This document shows positions 36,376 through 44,878 of a DNA stretch of 64,000 nucleotides, one piece after another. The notes under the pieces were generated by a model. The model was not told the origin of the DNA, searched no databases, and saw nothing but the letters and a program-made list of their open reading frames with translations. The stretch covers positions 1-64,000 of the forward strand of contig NZ_BMVE01000009.1 of the NCBI RefSeq assembly GCF_014650555.1, in the 5' to 3' direction. Positions within the stretch are counted from its first letter, which is position 1, and every line of letters starts with the position of its first letter. The position numbers and the translations under genes were made by a program. The stretch is from Streptomyces goshikiensis. GTDB lineage: Bacteria; Actinomycetota; Actinomycetes; Streptomycetales; Streptomycetaceae.

Positions 36376-38061
36376 TCATCCCAGGGAGAAGTGGAAGTTG
36401 ACGGAGTTGTAGTAGTCGGGCAGGTGCACCAGGGAGGAACCCGGGCAGGGGGGATCGGCCTTCGGCCAGTTCCGCGGGCCCAGCAGGTGGTCGGCGTAGT
36501 CGGTCTGCCGGACCTTCGGCACGAACCAGATCCGGTACGCGCCCGGTTGCGCGACCGGGTCGAACCGCCAGAGCTGTGTCGCGCGGCCCGCGTCGGAGCG
36601 GCAGGGTCGGAGGCTGACGCCGACGACGTTCCCGCCGCCGCCGGTTCCGTCGAGGCAGGTGCCGGTGCCCGTGTTCCGGAGCTGGTACGTGCCCTGCCCG
36701 GCCGGCAGGCGCTGCCAGCCCTGGGAGGGGGCCTTGGTGCACCGCTGGAGCTCCAGCGGCCCGCCCGAACCGCTGCCGCCCAGCCCGACGCACAGCCCCG
36801 AGGCGGTGTTGACCAGCGCGGAGCCGGCCGGACCGGTGGAGGGCGGGGGCGAGACCGAGGCGGAGGCCGAGGGTACGGGTGAGGCCGCGGCGGAGGTGGC
36901 GGCGACGGGCGAGGGCGCGGCCGAGGCCGTCCCCGACATGGCCACGCCGACGGACACGAACGGAGTCCCGGAGGCCTCCGGCCGGGGGATCGGCACCGGA
37001 TCCGGGTTCGGGCTCGCCGCCAGCGGGGCGGGCGGCACGGCCGCACCGGGTTCGTCTTCCGCGGGCAGCAGGACGAAGGCGGTCATCGTCCCCGCGACCG
37101 CGGCCGCCGCCACCGTCCACTTCGCGGAACCGAACCGCGCCGCCGCCAGCTTCATCCCGCCCAGCTTCGCCCCGCCCGCCTTGATACCGCCCAGCTTCCC
37201 CGCCGCCGCCAGCTGCGCGGCGCCGTGTCCGCCGGCGGACGCGAAGAAGGAGCCCGGGCTCCACAGCAGGATCCCGGCCGGCAGCAGCGCGCCCAGGCTC
37301 CTGTTGACGTGCCGCAGATCGCGCTCGGCCCGGGCGCAGTCGGGGCACGCCCGCAGGTGGTGGCGCAGGTCCCGGGTGACGCGCGTAGCGGGCCGGCGCA
37401 GAGCGGCGGCGAGCAGGCCGCCGTAGTGCCGGCACTCCTCGCTCGCGCTCTGGTCCAGGTGGGCGCGCAAGTACGCCTCGCGCAGGCCTTCCCGGGCCCG
37501 CGCCGCCAGCGAGCCGACGCCGCCCGCCGATATCCCGAGGCGGCGGGCGGTCTCGGTCGCGGGCTCGTGCTCGACGACCGCGTGCCACAGCACGGCCTGC
37601 CAGCGCTCCGGCAGCGACCGGTACGCCCGCAGGACCAGCGACCCCTCCTCCGCCGACAGGACGGCGCCCTCCACGTCTTGGCCGTCGCAAAGATCGCCGG
37701 CCCACTTCTCGAAGTCGTCCGACAGCTGGGTCCGGGCGCTGCGGCGCATCCAGTCGGTCGCCACCCGGCGCACGCAGGTCAGCAGATAGGGCCGCCAGGC
37801 GTGTTCGGGACCCGCCCCCCAGGCGACCGCCCGGTAGGTGCGGGCGAAGGCCTCCGACGCGAGGTCCTTCGCGGTCGCGACGTCCCGGCAGCAGGTACGG
37901 GCGTAGGCGAGCACCGCCGAGTGGTGACGGGCGAACACCTCGCCCATCACGTCGCTGACTTCGGGGCCGGGCGCCGCGCCGTGCTCGCGCAGCAGCGCGC
38001 AGAGCTGCGCGTCGCTGAGGTCGTGGAGATCCTGCTGGCGGGCGGTACCCGATGTGCTCAA
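36376..38061 (-). CDS. Sigma factor fused to zinc finger, membrane helix and ricin-type lectin
   Basis: A 561-residue fusion. ECF sigma region 2 is about 40-105 (CCRDVATAKDLASEAFARTYRA) and region 4 about 145-200 (YRSLPERWQAVLWH, then ETARRLGISAGGVGSLAARAREGL). A zf-HC2 anti-sigma finger follows (Cys210, His235, Cys239, Cys242: HLRACPDCARAE). Next come a membrane helix at about 315-333, a Pro/Ser/Ala linker, and an extracellular beta-trefoil lectin at about 413-545 (SGLCVGLGG, TGTCLDGT, ATQLWRFDP). TTG 38061 has GGGAG just upstream. A sugar-sensing membrane sigma factor is a reasonable guess. Confidence 0.85.
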   Translation of the reverse strand: MSTSGTARQQDLHDLSDAQLCALLREHGAAPGPEVSDVMGEVFARHHSAVLAYARTCCRDVATAKDLASEAFARTYRAVAWGAGPEHAWRPYLLTCVRRVATDWMRRSARTQLSDDFEKWAGDLCDGQDVEGAVLSAEEGSLVLRAYRSLPERWQAVLWHAVVEHEPATETARRLGISAGGVGSLAARAREGLREAYLRAHLDQSASEECRHYGGLLAAALRRPATRVTRDLRHHLRACPDCARAERDLRHVNRSLGALLPAGILLWSPGSFFASAGGHGAAQLAAAGKLGGIKAGGAKLGGMKLAAARFGSAKWTVAAAAVAGTMTAFVLLPAEDEPGAAVPPAPLAASPNPDPVPIPRPEASGTPFVSVGVAMSGTASAAPSPVAATSAAASPVPSASASVSPPPSTGPAGSALVNTASGLCVGLGGSGSGGPLELQRCTKAPSQGWQRLPAGQGTYQLRNTGTGTCLDGTGGGGNVVGVSLRPCRSDAGRATQLWRFDPVAQPGAYRIWFVPKVRQTDYADHLLGPRNWPKADPPCPGSSLVHLPDYYNSVNFHFSLG

Positions 38062-38535
38062 CCTTGCTCCCGTTGACGTGCTGGTGCCCGGCACCGTGGG
38101 TGCGGGCGGATGTGCAGGGGGTGCGACGTTGCGCCCGGCCGGAATTCGCGCCAGTGTGCACGCTCCGGGGCCTGCGGGCAAGCAGACCCCGGCCGTCGGA
38201 GGGGTGCGTGGTACCGGCCGCCCGGCCTGGCGCGCGTTCGGCAAAGCCCTGGCAAAACCCCAGGACGGCACCCCTTTCAGGTGGTCTCTCATGGGGTTAC
38301 AACAGGTCAGGAGGTTGCTGATGGTCCGTCACCGGGAAGGTGTCACCTACTCTTCGGTAGGAGACCGCTCGCCGGCCGCCGGGTCAGGGAAGCGGAGGAC
38401 GGGAATGACCTCGTTCGGGCGGCTCGACGTGGCGCGCGGTCAGACGCTCGGGCAGGTGGCCGAAAGCTGCGGGGCGGCCCGCGCGGTGCGCGCGGCGCGA
38501 CGGCAGCGACGGCCGTCTCCGGCGACGCGTGCCGA
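38062..38535. other. Gene-poor spacer of about 470 bp
   Basis: No gene convinces me. An ATG at 38405 has GGAGGA upstream but its frame runs antisense through the MarR gene. Reading leftward, TGTAAC (38301-38296) could be an ECF-type -35 element for the fusion sigma gene. GGTGTCACC and GTCACCGGGAAGGTGTCACC-like repeats lie near 38330-38350. Confidence 0.35.
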
Positions 38536-39000
38536 TCACGCCGTGTCCGTGGCCGTGTCCGTCGCGGCCAGTACCCCCGTCAGGAACCGCCGGACGGTCT
38601 CCCGTTCGCCGGCGTCGAACCCGTCCAGCACCCCCACCACGCCGTCGATCAGCGGCCCGAAGAACTCCCAGCCCAGCCGCACCGCCTCCGGCTCGACCCG
38701 CAGCAGCACCCGGCGGCGGTCGTGCGCGTCGCGGATCCGCGTCAGATGGCCGAGCCGCTCCAGGCGGTCGATCACCGAAGTCGTCCCCGCCGAGTTGAGG
38801 CCCAGCCGGGCGCCGAGCAGGCCCGCCGTGGCCGCCTCCCCGGCGCGGGCGGCGTCGAGGAGGCAGATCAGCGCCCGTACATCGGTGGAGTGCATGCCGT
38901 TGCGCGCGGCGAACTCCGCCTGCCGGAGGCCGAACTCGACCGTCACCGCCCGCAGCAGGTGCACCAGTCGCAGGTTGTCGTCTTTCAGGTTGTCGTCCAT
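38536..39000 (-). CDS. MarR-family transcriptional regulator
   Basis: A 154-residue winged-helix regulator. ARLGLNSAGTTSVIDRLERLGHLTRIRDAHDRRRVLLRVEPEA is the recognition helix and wing. ATG 39000 follows GGCGGAGGCG. It is divergent from an alpha/beta hydrolase with a 64-bp gap carrying a TCTCG/CGAGA inverted repeat. The hydrolase is the likely target. Confidence 0.92.
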   Translation of the reverse strand: MDDNLKDDNLRLVHLLRAVTVEFGLRQAEFAARNGMHSTDVRALICLLDAARAGEAATAGLLGARLGLNSAGTTSVIDRLERLGHLTRIRDAHDRRRVLLRVEPEAVRLGWEFFGPLIDGVVGVLDGFDAGERETVRRFLTGVLAATDTATDTA

Positions 39001-39019
39001 TTCGCCTCCGCCTAGGATC

Positions 39020-39034
39020 TCTCGCTGAACGAGA
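39020..39034. promoter_or_regulatory. Probable MarR operator
   Basis: TCTCGCTGAACGAGA, a 5-bp inverted repeat with a 5-bp spacer, lies in the MarR/hydrolase gap close to the expected promoter elements. Confidence 0.55.
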
Positions 39035-39064
39035 TTATCGCCGGGCGAGGTATTGGAGTGCAGC

Positions 39065-39928
39065 ATGTCAGCCGCGTCAGCCGCGTCAGCCGTGTCCGTA
39101 CAGTTCTGCGCCGCCTACGACGCCGTCCTCGCCGAGTGGCCCGCCTCCGTGACGAGCCGTGAGGTTCCCACTCCCCACGGCCTCACCCACATCAACAGCT
39201 GCGGCCCTCTCGGCGCTCCGCCCCTCGTGCTCCTGCCCGGCGGCGGGGACACCTCCACCGTGTGGGGGGCCGTCGTGGCCGCGGGAGCGGGGCGGACCCA
39301 CCGGGTGCATGCCGTCGACCTGGTGGGGGAGCCCGGGCTCAGCGTTCCGGCCGGGGGGAGGGCGATCCGTACCCCGGAGGACCTGGCCGGCTGGCTCGAC
39401 GCGGTCCTCGACGGCCTCGACGGCCTCGGCGCGCCCGGCCCCGTCACGCTCGCCGGCCACTCCTACGGCGCCTGGATCGCGGCCCACTACGCCACCCGGC
39501 ACCCGCGGCGCCTCGCCCGTCTCGTGCTGCTCGACCCGACACAGGTCTTCGCCGGGCTCCTACCCGGCTACGTGCTGCGCGCCCTGCCCATGCTGGCGCG
39601 GCCCACGCCCGCTCGGATCCGGAGCTTCCTGAGATGGGAGACCGGCGGGGCCGACCTCGACCCGGCCTGGCTGCGGCTGCGGGACGAGACGGCCCGCTTC
39701 CCCACCGTCCGCCCCGTCACCGGCCCGCGCCCCGGCCCGGCCGGGCTCGACCGGTTCCCCCTGCACATCCTCTTCGCCGAGCAGGCGCGCTGCCACGACT
39801 CCGCCCGGGCGGCCGCGACCGCGCGCGCCGCGCTGCCGGGGGCGAGGGTCGAGATGCTCCCCGGGGTCTCCCATCACGCGCTGCCGCTGCTGGCGGCCGA
39901 GGCCATCGCTCGGAGCCTGGCCGCTTGA
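39065..39928 (+). CDS. Alpha/beta-hydrolase
   Basis: A 287-residue hydrolase. The oxyanion region LLPGGGDTSTVW, the nucleophile elbow LAGHSYGAWIA and the C-terminal LPGVSHHALPL supply Ser, His and a probable acid. ATG 39065 follows GGAG (39055-39058). Its start contains three direct repeats of GCGTCAGCC-type sequence. Substrate unknown. Confidence 0.9.
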   Translation: MSAASAASAVSVQFCAAYDAVLAEWPASVTSREVPTPHGLTHINSCGPLGAPPLVLLPGGGDTSTVWGAVVAAGAGRTHRVHAVDLVGEPGLSVPAGGRAIRTPEDLAGWLDAVLDGLDGLGAPGPVTLAGHSYGAWIAAHYATRHPRRLARLVLLDPTQVFAGLLPGYVLRALPMLARPTPARIRSFLRWETGGADLDPAWLRLRDETARFPTVRPVTGPRPGPAGLDRFPLHILFAEQARCHDSARAAATARAALPGARVEMLPGVSHHALPLLAAEAIARSLAA

Positions 39929-40054
39929 GCCGTACACCCGATCGCGAAGCGAACGCGGTGGGGGTGGAGGTGCCCGTGCGGCGAGTCGGTGGGCGCAGCG
40001 GGCGATCGTGCGCTGAACTGGGCACCCCTACGGATACGGATCGGGTTCCCTCCC

Positions 40055-40381
40055 ATGCGGCTGTTTCACCGTGGCGCCTTCCCCCTCGCGGCCCTGCTGG
40101 TCCTGGCCGTGCCCCAGACCGCCCACGCGGCCCACGGGAAGTTCACCTTCCAGTACGACGTGGCGGGCCACACCCGGACGGCGGCGCTGCGCGATCCGGC
40201 GGACGGCGCGTGCCTCGACGTCACGGGCAGCGTGGGCGCCTCGGGCCGTGCCGCCTTCGCGAGGAACCTCACGGACGGGCCCGCCACGCTGTACATGAGC
40301 ATCGACTGCGAGGACGACGGGGTCGCCCTCCCGCCCGGCGGGAGCCACGACAAGCCGTTCAAGACGGTCCGCTTCGGCTGA
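40055..40381 (+). CDS. Small secreted protein of unknown function
   Basis: A 108-residue exported protein. The signal peptide RGAFPLAALLVLAVPQTAHAAHG should be cleaved after AHA. The mature domain is a short beta-rich sequence with two Cys residues (ACLDVTG and SIDCEDDG) that may pair. ATG 40055 was chosen to start the signal peptide. Confidence 0.65.
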   Translation: MRLFHRGAFPLAALLVLAVPQTAHAAHGKFTFQYDVAGHTRTAALRDPADGACLDVTGSVGASGRAAFARNLTDGPATLYMSIDCEDDGVALPPGGSHDKPFKTVRFG

Positions 40382-40408
40382 CGGCCGGTCTGCGCGCGGC
40401 CGGCGCCG

Positions 40409-40954
40409 TCAGGCGGAGCGGAACGCCGAGGCGGTGACCGTACCGCCGCAGAGGGCGAACTCGCCGCCGTCGTTCGGCGCCACCTGGGTGCGGGTGCCGG
40501 CGATGCCGAGCACCATCGTCGGGGCCACGGTCGGCTTCGCGCCGGAGGCACAGTAGCCGTCCGCCTCGCCGAGCACCGGGGTGAAGGTGATGGTGGTCAC
40601 CGCCCGCCCGCCGGGAGCGAGTTGCACCGGCTTCGCGCTGCCCTGCCGGGCCACGCTCAGCGGCTTGTTGCGGTCGGGCGAGCCCTGGCCGGCGAGGGCC
40701 ACGGTGGGGAAGCCCGAGAGCGTGCACGGCTTCGAGCCCTTGTTGACCACGGTGACCCGGACCTGGTTGTACCCGCCCGCGGCACTGGCCGAGAGGCGGC
40801 CGCCCTGGCACTGCGCGGCGGGCGCGTGCCGAGGAGCCTGCTGGTCGGCCGCCGCCGCGGCCGTCGCGGCCGCCGGCCCGGTGCCGACCAGTACGAGTGT
40901 TGCCAGGGCCAGCCAACCTGCCCGGGCCCGGGCGCCGTTCGGTGCGTGCTTCAT
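40409..40954 (-). CDS. Secreted DUF4232 protein
   Basis: A 181-residue exported protein. The signal peptide is WLALATLVLVGTGPAAATAAAA. The mature part has the DUF4232 pattern: C-x-GGRLSAS, NKGSKPCTLSGFPTVALAG, DGYCASGAKP and FALCGG, which probably form disulfides. The function of DUF4232 proteins is unknown. The next gene on this strand starts upstream, 15 bp away. Confidence 0.85.
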   Translation of the reverse strand: MKHAPNGARARAGWLALATLVLVGTGPAAATAAAAADQQAPRHAPAAQCQGGRLSASAAGGYNQVRVTVVNKGSKPCTLSGFPTVALAGQGSPDRNKPLSVARQGSAKPVQLAPGGRAVTTITFTPVLGEADGYCASGAKPTVAPTMVLGIAGTRTQVAPNDGGEFALCGGTVTASAFRSA

Positions 40955-40969
40955 CGTCGCTCTCCCCAG

Positions 40970-41554
40970 TCAGCCCTTGTTGCAGGCGTTGTCGAAGGCG
41001 TGGTCAGCCGCCTGCTGCCAGGCCTGCCAGTAGGCGTTGCCGTGGCTCTGGTCCTTCTTCGCCACGGGCGAGTTGTCGCAGTTCTTGGCGGCCGCGGCGA
41101 GACCGGCCTGGCGTCCGTCCGTACGGCCCTTGTCGCGTTCGCCTCGGTCGCCGCGTTCGCTTTGGTCGTTGCCCGGCGGGGTCGGGGTGGTGGTGCCCGT
41201 ACCCGTGCCGGACTTGACGACCTTGCAGTTCACGAAGACGAAGGGCTGGTCCTCCCTCACGGCGAGGACGGTGTAGGCGGCGTTCTTCTGGAAGCGCTTC
41301 AGCAGGAAGTGCCCGCTCGCGTCCACGTTCAGGTCCTGGGTGGATTCGCCGTCGTTGAGCTTGCGCGGCGGGGTGAAGCCCTCACCGGAGATGGTGACGG
41401 TGGTTCCGTCCGGCGACGGAGTGACCGTACAGCTGGCGGCGGGGACCGCCGTCGTGGCCGCACCGGCGGTCGGCGCCGTTACGACGGCGCCGACCAGCGC
41501 GAACGAGGACACGAGCAGCGAGGTGACCAGGGCGCGTCGGGTCGGGAGGGACAT
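40970..41554 (-). CDS. Secreted protein of unknown function
   Basis: A 194-residue exported protein with signal RRALVTSLLVSSFALVGAVVTAPTAGA. The mature N-terminal half looks Ig-like (SCTVTPSPDGTTVTISGEGFTPP), and the C-terminal half is a charged linker (GDRGERDKGRTDGR) followed by a helical tail with paired Cys. ATG 41554. It ends 15 bp before the DUF4232 start, so the two are probably co-expressed. Confidence 0.7.
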   Translation of the reverse strand: MSLPTRRALVTSLLVSSFALVGAVVTAPTAGAATTAVPAASCTVTPSPDGTTVTISGEGFTPPRKLNDGESTQDLNVDASGHFLLKRFQKNAAYTVLAVREDQPFVFVNCKVVKSGTGTGTTTPTPPGNDQSERGDRGERDKGRTDGRQAGLAAAAKNCDNSPVAKKDQSHGNAYWQAWQQAADHAFDNACNKG

Positions 41555-41724
41555 CGTGGAACTCCCGTCGGAGGGACAGGGCAGCCCTTGCTCCCATCCT
41601 CCCCCGACCGCCCGGAGGTGTCGACCGGGGGAGCCTGGGCGAACGGCCGTTGGACGGTTACCGGATCGACGCCGGTAAGGCGGCTGCCGCTGCCTGCGCC
41701 CCCGCTGCCCACGCCCCCCGCTGC

Positions 41725-42600
41725 CTACGCCCCCCGCCGCGCCGACCTGCCCGGGCGGTGGCCCCAGGCCGTGAGCATGCCGGGGCCAAGTTCGGCCAGG
41801 CCGGCGGAGTCGAGGTAGGCGAGCGCCTCGTCGAGGGCCGCCGGTTCGAGGCCGCCCGCGATGAGCAGGTCGGGCCGCATCCGCCGCCAGGTCTCGCTCC
41901 AGAAGGCGGTGAGCGAGGTGCCCGGGGTCAGCGGCGGGCAGACCAGCTCGGCGGCGACACCCGACAGGCCGGCGGCGCGCAGCGCGTGGGGGTGCGCGCG
42001 GACGGCCGCGATGTCGGTGCCGATGGTCTGCGCGAGGGTCCGCCACATGGCGTTCAGGGTTTGGCGGTACGCCGAGTGCGGGTCGGCGGGGTCGGGAACG
42101 TCCGCCGCGTCGCTGAGGACGAGGAACCCGCCCGGGTTGAGGCGTTCCGCCAGCCGGGAGACGAGGGCCCGGCGTTCGGGAAGGTGCATGAGGACGAACC
42201 GGGCGTGGACCAGGTCGAAGGTGCCGAGGTCCGGCTCGTCGGCGATCCGGGTGAGGTCGGCGGTGTGCACCCGCAGCCTCGGCCCCGCGAGCGGCTCCAG
42301 TCGGCTGGTGTCGCGGTCCAGGGCGACGACCTCGTCGGCGCCGGCCTCCTCGGCGAGCCAGCGCGCGATGGTTCCCGTACCGGCGCCGACCTCCAGGCAG
42401 CGCCAGCCGGGGCCGACGCCGAGGGAACGCAGCCGCTGCCGGGTGAACGGGTCGTAGACGAGCGCGGCATGGTCGATGCGGTCGCCCTCTCCCGGATGCT
42501 CGGGCCGGAAGAGGGCCTCTCCGTACCGCCCGGCTCCCGGCCCCGGGGTGCTCGGGGTCCCGGGCGCCTGCTCCGGGTGCCCCTCGGATGCTGGTGCCAC
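41725..42600 (-). CDS. Class I SAM-dependent methyltransferase
   Basis: A 291-residue methyltransferase. Motif I is CLEVGAGTGTIARWLAEE, followed by VVALDRDTSRLEPL, HTADLTRI, FDLVHARFVLMHLPER (motif post-I and II) and LNPGGFLVLSDAADV (motif III). GTG 42600 follows GGAAGGAG by 6 nt. Substrate unknown. The gene lies next to a long repeat tract. Confidence 0.9.
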   Translation of the reverse strand: MAPASEGHPEQAPGTPSTPGPGAGRYGEALFRPEHPGEGDRIDHAALVYDPFTRQRLRSLGVGPGWRCLEVGAGTGTIARWLAEEAGADEVVALDRDTSRLEPLAGPRLRVHTADLTRIADEPDLGTFDLVHARFVLMHLPERRALVSRLAERLNPGGFLVLSDAADVPDPADPHSAYRQTLNAMWRTLAQTIGTDIAAVRAHPHALRAAGLSGVAAELVCPPLTPGTSLTAFWSETWRRMRPDLLIAGGLEPAALDEALAYLDSAGLAELGPGMLTAWGHRPGRSARRGA

Positions 42601-43120
42601 CGCCGACTCCTTCCACCGCGGGCGCACACCGCCCCGGCGCCCCAGGGTGTCCCTCCGCCACCGGGTACACCAGCATTCCCCCACCCGCCGGCGCGCCCCG
42701 CCCCGCCGGCGCGCCCCGCCCGGCCCGCACCCCGGCCCCGGGCGCGGCTCCGCCTCGTGTGCGCCACGCCCAAGGCCGGGGCCCCTCCTCAGGCGCGGCC
42801 CCGGCCTTGGGCGCCGCCCCGCCTGCGCCCCCGCCTCAGGCCCCGTCCCGGGCGCCACGCGGCTCCGCCCCGGGCGCGGCCCGGCCTTGGGCGCGGCTCT
42901 GGCGCCCGGCGGCCAGGCCGGCCGCACCCCCGCCTTGGGCGCCGCCCCGCCTTGGGCGCCGCCCCGTCCCGGGCGCGGCTCCGGCCCCGGGCGTGGCCCC
43001 GGGCTTGGGTGCGGCCCTTGCGCCCGGCGCCCAAGGCCGGACGCGCCCTCGCTTCGGGCGCCCCGCCTCGGGCGTGGCCACGGCGCCCGGCAGCCAGGTC
43101 GGGGCGGCCTCCGGGCCGGT
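42601..43120. repeat. GC-extreme degenerate repeat tract
   Basis: About 400 bp (roughly 42690-43090) consist of variations on CCTTGGGCGCCGCC and CCCCGGGCGCGGCTC, with reverse-oriented copies such as CGCCCAAGGCC. Units are imperfect and roughly 12-30 bp apart. Reading frames through it exist on both strands, but they are low-complexity Ala/Pro/Arg and not credible. It separates the methyltransferase from the operator array of the RHH gene. Confidence 0.75.
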
Positions 43121-43125
43121 GTCCG

Positions 43126-43163
43126 TGGTGCTACGTGGTGCCATGTGGTGCCACGTGGCGCCA
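43126..43163. promoter_or_regulatory. Array of four TGGYGYYA boxes at exact 10-bp spacing
   Basis: TGGTGCTA (43126-43133), TGGTGCCA (43136-43143), TGGTGCCA (43146-43153) and TGGCGCCA (43156-43163). Each is a near-palindrome with a two-fold centre. One helical turn per unit suggests cooperative binding of a small dimeric protein along one face. The nearest candidate is the RHH protein encoded just downstream. Confidence 0.75.
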
Positions 43164-43270
43164 ATCCGTCCGGCCTTCGCGCGGGAGCGCGCGCCGCGCC
43201 AGGGTGGCTCAGGTTGGCGCACCCGCGTTTCCGCAGGTCAGGCCGCCTCGGCCTCGGGTCGGGGCCGGTG

Positions 43271-43322
43271 TGGCGTCATAGGGGCTTGCGGATGGTGTCA
43301 CCGTGGTGCCATGATGGCGTCA
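43271..43322. promoter_or_regulatory. Second TGGYGYYA array overlapping the RHH gene promoter and start
   Basis: TGGCGTCA (43271-43278), TGGTGTCA (43293-43300), TGGTGCCA (43304-43311) and TGGCGTCA (43315-43322) are spaced 22, 11 and 11 bp. TTGCGG (43286-43291) and CATGAT (43310-43315) form a candidate promoter with 18-bp spacing. The last box ends on the first base of ATG 43322. This suggests autorepression of a leaderless transcript. Confidence 0.7.
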
Positions 43323-43867
43323 TGGACCTCACGCCCTATGTCGACACCCTCCGCCGCGAGCTCGCGGTGGCCGCCGAAGCCGGCGGGGAAGACGCCCGCA
43401 AGCTGGCCGATCGGCTCACCGCTCCGCTGGAGTCGGCGACCCGCCTGACCATGCTGGGCGTCCTCTCCGCCGCGATGGACGAGATCACCCGCGAGCTCGC
43501 CCCCGGCTCGGTCGACGTACGGCTGCGCGGGCTGGACCCCGATTTCGTCGTGACGCTGCCGCCCACCGACCGCGGCGCCCCCGCGGAACCGGCCGCGCCC
43601 GTCGAGCCGTTCGGCGCCCCCGCTCCCGCCTCCGCCCCGGCGCCCGCCGCCGAAGGCGACGACGGTGCCACCGCCCGCGTCAACCTGCGGCTGCCGGCCC
43701 ACCTCAAGGCGCGCGCCGAGGAGGCCGCGGGCCGCGAGGGCCTGTCGGTCAACGCGTGGCTGGTGCGGGCCGTGTCGGCCGCGGTCGAAGGCGGCGGCGG
43801 CACCCGGCCCCGTACGGCCGAGAAGGTCCAGACCGTCGGACAGAGCATCACCGGCTGGATGCGCTAG
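43322..43867 (+). CDS. Ribbon-helix-helix (HicB/Arc-like) DNA-binding regulator
   Basis: A 181-residue protein. The N-terminal 80 residues are helical (LRRELAVAAEAGGEDARKLADRL). A Pro/Ala linker of about 35 residues follows. The C-terminal 55 residues are a ribbon-helix-helix DNA-binding domain: ARVNLRLPAHLKARAEEAAGREGLSVNAWLVRAVSAAVEG, the form seen in HicB-like antitoxins. No toxin gene is adjacent. It heads an operon with a DUF4097 protein and an ABC exporter. ATG 43322 has no ribosome site; a leaderless start fits the promoter position. Confidence 0.82.
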   Translation: MDLTPYVDTLRRELAVAAEAGGEDARKLADRLTAPLESATRLTMLGVLSAAMDEITRELAPGSVDVRLRGLDPDFVVTLPPTDRGAPAEPAAPVEPFGAPAPASAPAPAAEGDDGATARVNLRLPAHLKARAEEAAGREGLSVNAWLVRAVSAAVEGGGGTRPRTAEKVQTVGQSITGWMR

Positions 43868-43968
43868 CCCGCACCCGCTCGTTCACCCGTACACAGCACT
43901 TCACCACCCACCACACACCACGTCCCACCAGCGGGGACGCCCCAGAGACCCAAGAGGACGGGACAGCC

Positions 43969-44811
43969 ATGCCTTCTTTCGACACTCCCGAACCGATCTC
44001 GGCCACGGCGCACGTGGAGGCCGGCTCCATCCGCTTCACCGCGGGCGACCGCGCCGACACCGTCGTCGAGGTGCGCCCCCGCGACCCGAAGAAGGACCAG
44101 GACGTACGGGCCGTCGACCAGACCCAGGTCACGTACGCGGGCGGCGCACTGACCGTCAGGACGCACAAGCCCAACATGTTCGGCCGCACCGGCACCGTCG
44201 ACGTGACCGTCGAACTGCCCACGGGCTCGCGCATCGACGTCACCGGCGCCTGGGCCCAGGTGCTCGGCGAGGGCCGGCTCGGCGAGGTCCGCGTGAAGAC
44301 CTCCTCCGGCGACATCCGCCTCGACACGACCGGTCCGCTGAAGCTGACCGCCTCGCACGGCTCGATCACCGTGGACCGGGTCGAGGGCGCGGCCGAGATC
44401 ACCACCAGCTCCGGCAGCGTGCGCGTCGGCCTCCTCGACGGCTCCGCCGTCCTGAAGAACTCGCACGGCACCACGACCGTCGGCGCCGCCACCGGCGAGC
44501 TGCGCGTCAACGGCGCCAACGGCGACATCGACATCGCGCGAGCCGAGGGCTCGGTCACCGCCACCACCGCCCACGGCGCCCTGCGCGTGGGGGAAGTGGC
44601 CCGTGGAACCGCCCAGTTGGAGACCTCGTACGGCTCCATCGAGGTCGGCGTCCGCGAGGGTACGGCGGCCTGGCTCGACGTCAGCTCGGGCTCGGGCCAG
44701 GTGCGCAACACGCTCACCGCGTCCGAGACCCCGCAGGAGAGCGAGGACACCGTCAAGGTCCGCGCCCGCACCCGGTACGGCAACATCGACATCCTCCGCG
44801 CCAAGGTCTGA
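43969..44811 (+). CDS. DUF4097-family beta-helix-like protein
   Basis: A 280-residue protein with DUF4097 repeats: SSGDIRLDTT, SHGSITVDRV, SSGSVRVGLLDG, SHGTTTVGAATG, ANGDIDIARAEG, AHGALRVG and SYGSIEVG, each about 18-20 residues, as expected for a right-handed beta-solenoid. There is no signal peptide. ATG 43969 follows AAGAGGACGGGA. In many genomes this family sits next to ABC exporters, as here; a role in stress sensing or assembly has not been shown. Confidence 0.88.
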   Translation: MPSFDTPEPISATAHVEAGSIRFTAGDRADTVVEVRPRDPKKDQDVRAVDQTQVTYAGGALTVRTHKPNMFGRTGTVDVTVELPTGSRIDVTGAWAQVLGEGRLGEVRVKTSSGDIRLDTTGPLKLTASHGSITVDRVEGAAEITTSSGSVRVGLLDGSAVLKNSHGTTTVGAATGELRVNGANGDIDIARAEGSVTATTAHGALRVGEVARGTAQLETSYGSIEVGVREGTAAWLDVSSGSGQVRNTLTASETPQESEDTVKVRARTRYGNIDILRAKV

Positions 44812-44878
44812 GCGCCCCCTCCTCGACACGTCACCCACCTCACCACTTCACCGCCTCGCCCTTCACCTGGGAGGACCC

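Noticed and set aside
38405..39028. Small plus-strand gene with GGAGGA site
   Set aside because: The frame runs antisense through the whole MarR gene and loses coding character after about 50 codons.
42592..42599. TGGTGCCA at the start of the methyltransferase gene as a further RHH box
   Set aside because: It is a single copy with no phased partner; chance occurrence in GC-rich DNA is likely.
42660..43100. Coding region in the GC-extreme tract
   Set aside because: Frames are open on both strands because of composition; translations are Ala/Pro/Arg filler with no start-site support.
43322..43867. HicAB toxin-antitoxin pair
   Set aside because: The RHH domain is HicB-like, but no small HicA-type toxin gene lies on either side; the neighbours are a repeat tract and a DUF4097 gene.
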